58,439 bases of DNA from an uncultured beta proteobacterium (GTDB lineage Bacteria > Pseudomonadota > Gammaproteobacteria > Burkholderiales > Burkholderiaceae_C): the NCBI GenBank assembly GCA_903905735.1, contig CAIVHU010000047.1, forward strand, positions 1 through 58,439. The letters run 5' to 3'. Shown in pieces: positions 52,779 through 58,439 of this stretch. Both the position numbers and the translations under genes were made by a program. Position 1 is the stretch's first letter. Each line of letters starts with the position of its first letter. The notes beneath the pieces were generated by a model. That model did no database searches and was not told the DNA's origin. It saw only the letters and a program-made list of their open reading frames with translations.

Positions 52779-53125
52779 GGCCAAAACTGGCGTTCGGTAT
52801 CCACACACAGCAGTTCCAGCGCCGCATCCAGCGGCTGGTTCTGAAACCGGACGATCCAGGTGCTGCTGGCGTGGTCGCGCGCACACAGGCTCCAGTGGCC
52901 GCAAGCCTGCGGCACGAGCAGCGCAATGTCGATCTTGCCGCCTTGTGGATCCACATTGCGTGAGCAACAAGGACTTTGAATGCGGAAGTTGTCACCCTCA
53001 GCCAGCACGATGGGTTTGACATAACGATAGCGCAGGCGTTCACGCAGGGCGCGCTGCAGGCGGTGCTGCATCAGGTCCAGCACTTGCCCACCGGGCACGG
53101 GCATGAACGCTGCAGCCGGGCTCAC
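52775..53125 (-). CDS. Cys-containing nif-operon protein, unknown function
   Basis: A 116-residue product beginning MSPAAAFMPVPGGQVLDLMQ. The middle has FRIQSPCCSRNVDPQGGKID, then ACGHWSLCARDHASSTWIVR: four Cys and two His that could bind a metal. I do not recognise the family. Four-base overlaps on both sides (with nifZ-like and nifS genes) and normal codon use argue that it is a real gene acting with NifZ/NifS. Confidence 0.7.
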   Translation of the reverse strand: MSPAAAFMPVPGGQVLDLMQHRLQRALRERLRYRYVKPIVLAEGDNFRIQSPCCSRNVDPQGGKIDIALLVPQACGHWSLCARDHASSTWIVRFQNQPLDAALELLCVDTERQFWP

Positions 53126-53415
53126 GCTGGCTCCGGTGTCTCGGGCAGCAGTCCCAGCGGCGCGGGTACCAGCTCAATTTCAAGGCAGCCAACCACGCAG
53201 TCGGCAAACTGCACCAGATAGACGGGCTCGTTCAAGTCTGGCGCATGGCCAATGTTGACGATCTCGCCCACCGAGCCGCGCGCTGCCAGCAGTGCATCGG
53301 GTTCGCGCTCGGGGTGGCTGCCGTCGTTGATCAGATCGTCCAGCGCTATCACGCGCTGGCCCCAGGCGTAGGCGGGTGCGCGGGGCTCGATACCGGGCAG
53401 GGCTTGAGTGCTCAT
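53122..53415 (-). CDS. nifZ: NifZ-domain protein, second copy
   Basis: A 97-residue protein with the NifZ SH3-like beta pattern: YAWGQRVIALDDLINDGSHP, LLAARGSVGEIVNIGHAPDL, NEPVYLVQFADCVVGCLEIE, LVPAP. It follows the first nifZ-like gene with a four-base overlap, and the two are only distantly alike, so they are not a recent duplication. NifZ takes part in maturing the P-cluster of the MoFe protein. Confidence 0.8.
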   Translation of the reverse strand: MSTQALPGIEPRAPAYAWGQRVIALDDLINDGSHPEREPDALLAARGSVGEIVNIGHAPDLNEPVYLVQFADCVVGCLEIELVPAPLGLLPETPEPA

Positions 53416-53774
53416 GATGTTTCCTCCAGGGGTTTGCCAGAACCGAGGCGGCCCAGCGCGCTGGCCTTGTCGCCCAGTTGCGCCAGCACCTCGTCGGGCA
53501 GGTTGTCGAGCGTGCAGAGCTCCTTGGCCCGCATGCCCACGCGGTTGCCGGACTCGACAAATTCCACCGCGTAGATGTAGTACTGCTGCAAAAAGGTGCC
53601 AATGCTGGTCACGTAGCCGACGTCGCCCTTGTGCACCAGCACGTCGCCAATGTCATACCCCCGGTAGGTGCCGTCATTGCGCACCACCGAGCGTGACACC
53701 ACACGCTCGCCGTACTCAAAGCGTGGCGGGTAGGCGAGTTCGATTTCGTTTTCGTCGCGGTTGATGTCAGCCAT
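53412..53774 (-). CDS. nifZ: NifZ
   Basis: A 120-residue protein: LAYPPRFEYGERVVSRSVVR, DGTYRGYDIGDVLVHKGDVG, YVTSIGTFLQQYYIYAVEFV, then VGMRAKELCTLD. This is the typical NifZ core, needed for full P-cluster assembly in NifDK. It overlaps the upstream LRV gene by eight bases and the second nifZ-like gene by four, implying coupled translation. Confidence 0.92.
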   Translation of the reverse strand: MADINRDENEIELAYPPRFEYGERVVSRSVVRNDGTYRGYDIGDVLVHKGDVGYVTSIGTFLQQYYIYAVEFVESGNRVGMRAKELCTLDNLPDEVLAQLGDKASALGRLGSGKPLEETS

Positions 53775-54609
53775 GGGCGACTCCTATGGGGGTGATGGAG
53801 GCGGACAGACGCGCTTGCACGACCACGCGCACTTCCGGTTCCGGGTCGTCACGCAGGGTGTTCAGCACGGCGGCGTCGGCGCGTTGGGCCACGTCCCAGC
53901 GTACCCGCCAGTCCACATCACGCGCCAGGCAGGACAGCAGCGGCACTGGCAACCGCTCGGCCACGATGCGCCGGACTTCCGGCTCAGCATCGTCTGTCAT
54001 CCGCAGCAGCGCTGGCATGGTCAGGCGCTGCGCCACGCGCTTGCGCACCGCGCGATCCGGGTCGTTGGCCATGGTGGGCAAGATGGCCAGTGGCAGGCGC
54101 AGGGCAACCAGCTCGCGCACCCCATAGTCCGGGTCATTTTTGAGGCTGGCCAGCTCGGCAGGGGTCAGCCGCTGCGCCACGCGGATGCGCACCTCACGGT
54201 GCGGGTCGGAAGCCAATCGAGCGAGCTGCGTCACGGGCAAGCGCAGCGCCACTTGCAGCCGCACCGTTTCATCAGGGTCAGTCACCAAGGCATTGAGCCG
54301 AAACACGCTCACATACCGCGCCGCAATGGCCCGCACCTCAAAATAGGGGTGCGCGGTCTGCGCATCCGCCAAATCGGTGTGCCATCGGAAAAACCGGTCA
54401 ATCCGGCGGGCGTAGATGTCTTGCAAACATGCGTAACCAGGCTCACAACCCTGCTTGTCTGGCAACCCGCGCAAGGGTGCATGCTCGCAAGTCGCGCAGT
54501 CGATGGCACCGCCTTGCCAATGTTGCGGTGCAATGTCGTCTTGAGGCGCGCGCACGCCACTGGCACCTGATGAGCGTCGTACCTTTGGCGATGTGGCGGT
54601 GTGGCTCAT
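53767..54609 (-). CDS. Leucine-rich repeat variant (LRV) protein with N-terminal Fe-S motif
   Basis: A 280-residue protein. Residues 36-65 hold a cysteine cluster (IDCATCEHAPLRG, then KQGCEPGYACLQD) for a 4Fe-4S cluster. Residues about 90-270 are nine or so tandem 24-residue alpha/3-10 repeats of the type DPDxxVRxxVAxRLP (DPDETVRLQVALRLP, DPHREVRIRVAQRLT, DPDYGVRELVALRLP, DPDRAVRKRVAQRLT, DDAEPEVRRIVAERLP). This is the architecture of the Azotobacter vinelandii LRV protein encoded in its nif region. The biochemical role is unknown. Confidence 0.88.
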   Translation of the reverse strand: MSHTATSPKVRRSSGASGVRAPQDDIAPQHWQGGAIDCATCEHAPLRGLPDKQGCEPGYACLQDIYARRIDRFFRWHTDLADAQTAHPYFEVRAIAARYVSVFRLNALVTDPDETVRLQVALRLPVTQLARLASDPHREVRIRVAQRLTPAELASLKNDPDYGVRELVALRLPLAILPTMANDPDRAVRKRVAQRLTMPALLRMTDDAEPEVRRIVAERLPVPLLSCLARDVDWRVRWDVAQRADAAVLNTLRDDPEPEVRVVVQARLSASITPIGVAHG

Positions 54610-55169
54610 GCGCTTGCGCCGCCCCAGCCGCGCACCGGGTAATTTGCTGGTGCGTCGGTGGGGTGGCCGTGTTGGTGGCGGTTGAGTACGTGCAACAGCA
54701 GCGCTCCGCCCACATGGTCTTGCGGGTCCAGGCGGCGCAGCTCACCCAGCATCAGCCGGGCTTCATCCATGTCGTCCAGGCGCATGTTGAGGTAGGCCAG
54801 GCCTTTGAGCGTGAACAGGTAGAAGCGCACCGCAGGATCGCTGCGGGTGGCATCTTCGCCCGGAGGTTCATCGCCAAAGTTCGGCCCCAGGGCCGTGCGC
54901 GCAATAGCTAGGGCATCTTCGCCGGCAGCCCTTGCCAGCGGTAGATCGTGACTATAAAAATAGTAGCGATACAGCGCAATCAGCGGGCCCGGGTGACGCG
55001 GTGCGGCGGCGCGTGCCTGGGCCAGCAAGGGCAAGGCCTGCTGTGGCAGGTGGTTCAAGCGCCCCGCTTCTTTGATCAAGGCCTCAACCTGCGGGCTCAA
55101 GCCTCCGCCGATGACGCCGTCGGCAAAGGCCGCGAGGTCATTGGCAAACCGAAGGCCATCCGCATGCAT
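54606..55169 (-). CDS. TPR-like protein of the nif operon
   Basis: A 187-residue helical protein with TPR-type segments: LPQQALPLLAQARAAAPRHP, GPLIALYRYYFYSHDLPLAR, YLFTLKGLAYLNMRLDDMDE, ARLMLGELRRLDPQDHVG. It likely serves as a protein-interaction scaffold during nitrogenase maturation. It overlaps the LRV gene by four bases. An in-frame 36-bp repeat copy (54920-54954) lies about residues 72-83, between the first and second helical pairs. I do not know a named homologue. Confidence 0.75.
   Translation of the reverse strand: MHADGLRFANDLAAFADGVIGGGLSPQVEALIKEAGRLNHLPQQALPLLAQARAAAPRHPGPLIALYRYYFYSHDLPLARAAGEDALAIARTALGPNFGDEPPGEDATRSDPAVRFYLFTLKGLAYLNMRLDDMDEARLMLGELRRLDPQDHVGGALLLHVLNRHQHGHPTDAPANYPVRGWGGASA
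54920..54954 (-). repeat. Dispersed repeat, copy 13 (in frame, TPR gene)
   Basis: On the minus strand: TAGTCACGATCTA, nine bases, AGGGCTGCCGGCG. A diverged 35-base copy inside the TPR gene. Confidence 0.5.
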
Positions 55170-55184
55170 GTTGCGCCCAGGCGG

Positions 55185-55592
55185 TCAGGACGACAGCACG
55201 GGTGCCGCCGGGCGACCGCGGCCGATTGAACTGATCTCGATGTGGGCTACACCCGGTTTGGGCGACGTCGCGGCGCTGCTGCAGGCACAGGCTTCTTTGT
55301 TGGGGTCAGTGAAGCTCAGGCCAGACTCGGTGGCGGTTTCGGTGAAGTCCATGATCAGGCCATTGAGCAGCAGGCGGCTCTCTGCCGCCAGAAACAGACG
55401 CACGCCGCCCACTTCCAGCAGTTGTTCATCTGCCTGGGGCGCGGCCTCGGCGCTGAACTCGGACGAGTAGCCGGAGCAGCCGCCCGGCTTGACCGCCAGG
55501 CGCAGGCCAGCTCCAGCGCCCATGCCTGAGAAGCGGACAATGCGGTTGATGAACTTCGCCGCAGCGGGGGTGATAGTGACGTTGGGCAACAT
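55185..55592 (-). CDS. HesB/IscA-type Fe-S carrier of the nif system
   Basis: A 135-residue A-type carrier. The three ligand cysteines are in KPGGCSGYSSEF and in EACACSS. The core is VTITPAAAKFINRIVR, GLRLAVKPGG, LFLAAESRLLLNGLIMDFTE. It receives Fe-S clusters and passes them to targets such as NifB. A tail of about 25 residues after the last Cys pair (SPKPGVAHIEISSIGRGRPA) is longer than in housekeeping IscA. It follows fdxN by two bases. Confidence 0.9.
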   Translation of the reverse strand: MLPNVTITPAAAKFINRIVRFSGMGAGAGLRLAVKPGGCSGYSSEFSAEAAPQADEQLLEVGGVRLFLAAESRLLLNGLIMDFTETATESGLSFTDPNKEACACSSAATSPKPGVAHIEISSIGRGRPAAPVLSS

Positions 55593-55594
55593 GA

Positions 55595-55789
55595 TCAGAC
55601 TTCCGTGATGCAGTCATCGACCGGGCAGATCGCCACGCACTGCGGGTCGTCAAAGTGGCTCTCGCAGTCGTTGCACTTTTTGGCATCAATGGTGTAGATG
55701 CCGCTCTTGACGCGGATGGCGGCGTTGGGGCACACCGGCTCGCATGCGTCGCAGGAGGTACAAATGTTGGTGTTGATTTTGTGGGTCAT
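55595..55789 (-). CDS. fdxN: nif-associated 2[4Fe-4S] ferredoxin FdxN
   Basis: A 64-residue ferredoxin with two cluster motifs: [13 protein letters not shown] and [19 protein letters not shown]. The insert between the second and third Cys of the latter marks the nif-type FdxN. It sits directly after nifB, and FdxN proteins supply electrons for NifB-dependent cofactor synthesis or for nitrogenase. Confidence 0.95.
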   Translation of the reverse strand: MTHKINTNICTSCDACEPVCPNAAIRVKSGIYTIDAKKCNDCESHFDDPQCVAICPVDDCITEV

Positions 55790-55825
55790 GGTGGTTCTCC
55801 GGTCAAGTTAAGGTGATGGAATATT

Positions 55826-57418
55826 TCAGGCGGCCAGCGTGGTGTAAGCACCCTGGCGGATCTGTGCATCGCCACGGGCCTGGTGCACCACCGCACCGCT
55901 GGCCACGCGGGCGCGGTAGTCGTTGAACCAGCCGAGCGCGGCTTTTTCGATGAATTCGCCCACATAGCTGTCTACCGGTTCGACCCCGGCTTGCATCAGC
56001 TCGTCGCGTGGGCAGGCACCGATCTTGGCGACCAGCACGGCGTGGCAGTCGTTGATGGCGCGCACCACCGAGGGCAGTTGTTCGTCGTCACCCGCGCCGC
56101 CCTGGCAATACTGGTCCACGCGGCGGTGGCCGACAAACTGCGCCCGCTCGGCGGACACTTCAAAAATCTGGAATTCGGTGACATGGCCAAAGTGCTCGTT
56201 GACGCGCCCGCCGCCTTTGGTGGCTACCGCGATCATTACTTTCAGGTCCCGCGCGGATTTGAGCGCTGCGGCAGTGGCCAGCGCTTGCTTTTTGGCCGCC
56301 TGCTGGGCGCTGCGCTCCAGCGCCACCTTGTCCTGGTAAGCCTTGCGTTTGTCCAAGTCATACACCACGTCGGTCATCTGGTCGAGCTTGTCCAGCGTGA
56401 ACTCGTCGCTGCGGTCTTCACCGAGCAGGCCGACCGCATCAGCGCGGCACTGGCGGCAGTGGCGCATCAGGTTGGCACCGCCCATGCAGGCATCCTGCAC
56501 GGCCTTGAGTTCGGCGGCGCTCGGGCCGCGCTGGCCGGTCAGGCCGAACACCGTGCCGTGCTCAGGTTCGCTGATCAGCGGCATGATGTTGTGCAGGAAA
56601 GCGCCGCGTTTTTTCACCTCGCGGTTCACATCCATCAAATGCTGGTCGTTGATGCCGGGAATCAGCACGGAGTTGATCTTGGTGAGCACGCCACGGGCGG
56701 TCAGCATCTCCAGGCCGAGCATCTGGCGCTCGTGCAGGATCGTGGCGGCTTCAATGCCGGTCACGCGCCGGTGGTTCCAGAAGATCCAGGGGTAGATCTT
56801 GGCACCCACCACCGGATCCACCATGTTGATGGTGATCGTGACGTGATCGACGTTGTATTTGCAGATTTCGTCCACCAGGTCGGGCAGCGCCAGGCCGTTG
56901 GTCGAGATGCACAGCTTGATGTCGGGGGCCTGCGCTTGCAGCATGCGAAACGTGTCAAACGTCTTGACCGGGTTGGCCAGCGCATCACCGGGGCCGGCCA
57001 CGCCCAGCACGGTCATCTGCGGGATGGCGCTGGCCACCGCCACCACCTTGCGCACGGCCTGCTCGGGCGTTAGCTTTTGCGACACCACACCAGGGCGCGA
57101 TTCGTTGCTGCAGTCGTACTTGCGGTTGCAGTAGTTGCACTGGATATTGCAGGCCGGTGCCACCGCCACGTGCATGCGGGCAAAGTGGTGGTGGGCTTCC
57201 TCGGAGTAGCACGGGTGGTCTTTGACCTTGTCCCAGATCTCGGCGGGCATGTCCTGGGGGCCGTCGGACGAGCCGCAACTGGCCTTGCCTTCGCCGCCAG
57301 TCGTACTGCAACCGCCAGCGGCGGATGCCAGTTCGAGTTTGAACTTCAGAGGTTTGAGCTGACCCTTGCCGACATGTGTCGTGCCGGGTGTGGAGCCGGT
57401 GAGCGCGCTTGTTGGCAT
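55826..57418 (-). CDS. nifB: NifB, radical SAM FeMo-cofactor precursor synthase
   Basis: A 530-residue protein. The radical SAM cluster is C-X3-C-X2-C at Cys90, Cys94 and Cys97 (PACNIQCNYCNRKYDC). Downstream motifs include TVLGVAGPGDALAN and MRHCRQCRADAVGLLGEDRS. From about residue 400 a NifX/NafY-like domain follows (LKVMIAVATKGGGRVNEHFG). It makes NifB-co, the Fe8S9C precursor of FeMo-co. Its own promoter carries NifA and sigma54 sites. It heads the operon of at least thirteen genes. Confidence 0.97.
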   Translation of the reverse strand: MPTSALTGSTPGTTHVGKGQLKPLKFKLELASAAGGCSTTGGEGKASCGSSDGPQDMPAEIWDKVKDHPCYSEEAHHHFARMHVAVAPACNIQCNYCNRKYDCSNESRPGVVSQKLTPEQAVRKVVAVASAIPQMTVLGVAGPGDALANPVKTFDTFRMLQAQAPDIKLCISTNGLALPDLVDEICKYNVDHVTITINMVDPVVGAKIYPWIFWNHRRVTGIEAATILHERQMLGLEMLTARGVLTKINSVLIPGINDQHLMDVNREVKKRGAFLHNIMPLISEPEHGTVFGLTGQRGPSAAELKAVQDACMGGANLMRHCRQCRADAVGLLGEDRSDEFTLDKLDQMTDVVYDLDKRKAYQDKVALERSAQQAAKKQALATAAALKSARDLKVMIAVATKGGGRVNEHFGHVTEFQIFEVSAERAQFVGHRRVDQYCQGGAGDDEQLPSVVRAINDCHAVLVAKIGACPRDELMQAGVEPVDSYVGEFIEKAALGWFNDYRARVASGAVVHQARGDAQIRQGAYTTLAA

Positions 57419-57463
57419 GGATGTCCTTTATGCAGTCGACGGTGACCGCTCAAGGCTTTGTTA

Positions 57464-57478
57464 GCGATATCCATGCCA
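57464..57478 (-). promoter_or_regulatory. Sigma54 -24/-12 promoter of nifB
   Basis: On the minus strand TGGCATGGATATCGC: the GG and GC are exactly 12 bases apart as required; the -12 box is TCGC in place of TTGC. Transcription would start near 57452, about 34 bases before the nifB ATG. Confidence 0.65.
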
Positions 57479-57507
57479 CCCGAAAGCGGCAGCGTTTGTT
57501 TGGGTTT

Positions 57508-57523
57508 TGTCGGTTGTGACACA
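57508..57523. promoter_or_regulatory. NifA-type upstream activator site, proximal
   Basis: TGT-CGGTTGTGAC-ACA, a perfect TGT-N10-ACA, about 65 bases before the predicted nifB transcription start. This is nearer than usual for NifA sites. Confidence 0.65.
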
Positions 57524-57561
57524 TGCCACCCGCTACGGGATGGTCGCGTGCGCTCAAGGCT

Positions 57562-57577
57562 TGTCAGTGATGCGACA
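57562..57577. promoter_or_regulatory. NifA-type upstream activator site, distal
   Basis: TGT-CAGTGATGCG-ACA, a second perfect TGT-N10-ACA, about 115 bases before the predicted nifB start, within the usual NifA range. Confidence 0.75.
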
Positions 57578-57684
57578 AAGCTGACACAGCGATGGTAGGG
57601 GTGCTGGAAGCCGCTTCGCCCAGGGCCAATGGCCTGGTCAAGTTGACTTCTTCCAGTGGCAACCGCGCCAGGATTCAGCACACA

Positions 57685-58439
57685 TCAGGCGCTCTGGAAC
57701 ATGCGGCTGGCCAGAATGTCCTGCGCCTCAATGGTGGTCAGATCCTGGGCATCCAGGACCCGCTCACGGTCGGCGAAAAGGCGGCTGGCCTGGCGCAGGC
57801 GGGCCCGGTCCAGCGCGTTGCGCACGCTGCGGGCATTGGCAAACTGGGGTTGTTGCATACGCAGCGTGAGGTACTGCTCAAAGGCCTGTGCCGCGCCGTC
57901 ACCAAAGCGGTAGTGCTGCTGCGCCAGCGACTTGTCAGCGATGTGCAGCAGTTCGGGCACGGCGTAATCTGGAAAGTCCAGGTGGTGGGCAATCCGTGAG
58001 CGCATGCCGGGGTTGGACTGAAAGAACGTTTCCATGCGGTCGTGGTAACCCGCCAGAATGACCACCAGGTCACTGCGCTGGTTTTCCATGACCTGCAGCA
58101 GGATCTCGATGGCCTCCTGCCCGTAGTCACGCTCGTTCTCGGGGCGGTACAGGTAATAGGCTTCGTCAATAAAGAGGACGCCTCCCATGGCGCGCTGCAA
58201 CACCTCCTTGGTCTTGGGCGCGGTATGACCGATGTACTGGCCCACCAGATCGTCGCGTGTGACCGAGACCAGGTGCCCTTTGCGCACATAGCCCAGCCTG
58301 TGCAGGATTTGGGCCATGCGCTGCGCCACCGTCGTCTTGCCGGTGCCGGGGTTGCCGCTGAAGCTCATGTGCAGGCTCGGTGCCTGGCTGACCAGGCCGA
58401 GATTCACACGCAGCTTGTCAATCACCAGCAGGGCGGCGA
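57685..58439 (-). CDS. cbbX: CbbX, RuBisCO activase-type AAA+ protein (N-terminus beyond the window)
   Basis: The reading frame is open to the right edge and ends at 57685, giving about 250 residues. AAA+ motifs are [20 protein letters not shown] (Walker A), [20 protein letters not shown] (Walker B) and [14 protein letters not shown], all characteristic of CbbX. CbbX remodels inhibited red-type RuBisCO in a RuBP-stimulated way. Its presence implies cbbLS just outside the window and carbon fixation ability. It points the same way as nifB but the nifB promoter lies between them. Confidence 0.93.
   Translation of the reverse strand, partial: AALLVIDKLRVNLGLVSQAPSLHMSFSGNPGTGKTTVAQRMAQILHRLGYVRKGHLVSVTRDDLVGQYIGHTAPKTKEVLQRAMGGVLFIDEAYYLYRPENERDYGQEAIEILLQVMENQRSDLVVILAGYHDRMETFFQSNPGMRSRIAHHLDFPDYAVPELLHIADKSLAQQHYRFGDGAAQAFEQYLTLRMQQPQFANARSVRNALDRARLRQASRLFADRERVLDAQDLTTIEAQDILASRMFQSA

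Noticed and set aside
2970-54954. The dispersed repeat considered as a CRISPR array
   Set aside because: The copies are scattered over 52 kb in both orientations, not regularly spaced, and no cas genes are present.
55883-57073. A 396-codon plus-strand open frame opposite nifB
   Set aside because: Shadow of nifB; composition rich in His/Val/Gly with no motif.

Overview
The window is from a betaproteobacterium of the order Burkholderiales, most likely family Comamonadaceae (Rhodoferax/Polaromonas-like). Supporting signs are the GC-rich coding style, the argS-SPOR-dsbA and lptA-lptB-rpoN blocks, a C. testosteroni-type phenol regulator pair, and a dispersed 36-bp repeat whose flavour I associate with this family. 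The genus is inferred, not shown.

Layout. 1-0.36 kb: left-truncated IS630-type transposase. 0.6-10.7 kb: housekeeping genes (kup, broken benE, gshB, a YafJ-type amidotransferase, a FimV-like protein, small Cys-rich and membrane proteins, glcB). 11-13.2 kb: CoA-transferase and LysR regulator. 13.2-17.1 kb: a convergent four-gene set (HpnK/YdjC deacetylase, ArnT-like transferase, GtrA, GT2) that looks like a lipid A or polyprenyl-sugar modification cassette. 17.2-27.1 kb: DsrE-like protein, argS, SPOR protein, dsbA, lptA, lptB, rpoN, rlmL-like methyltransferase, PIN protein, YecA/SEC-C protein. 27.1-32.4 kb: frameshifted SDR, dehalogenase-like hydrolase, NTF2-like protein, lipase, and the divergent Lrp regulator / methionine gamma-lyase pair.

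32.5-49.8 kb is a complete phenol-to-central-metabolism locus. A DmpR/AphR-type sigma54 activator and an AphS-type GntR regulator are divergent from one long operon: multicomponent phenol hydroxylase (dmpKLMNOP), ferredoxin (dmpQ), catechol 2,3-dioxygenase (dmpB), an outer-membrane protein, a GlcG-like protein, and the lower meta pathway (dmpC, D, E, F, G, H, I), with a membrane-anchored ABM-domain protein between dmpE and dmpF. A -24/-12 promoter, upstream activator sites and a duplicated palindrome can be read in the regulator-dmpK gap.

49.9-57.4 kb, on the opposite strand and converging on the phenol operon, is a tightly overlapping nif accessory operon: nifB, fdxN, an iscA/hesB homologue, a TPR protein, an Fe-S LRV protein, two nifZ-like genes, an unknown gene, nifS, nifT, an unknown gene, a SIR2-like protein and a 2Fe-2S ferredoxin. 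NifA-type sites (TGT-N10-ACA, twice) and a -24/-12 promoter precede nifB. The window ends in a partial cbbX, implying an adjacent RuBisCO operon. rpoN, the phenol operon and the nif operon together make sigma54 a common theme.

The least explained signal is a 35-36-bp dispersed element present 13 times, nine of them inside genes. No rRNA, tRNA or CRISPR was recognised. The longer gaps (441-598, 10740-11012, 14014-14174) hold nothing I could identify beyond presumed promoters.
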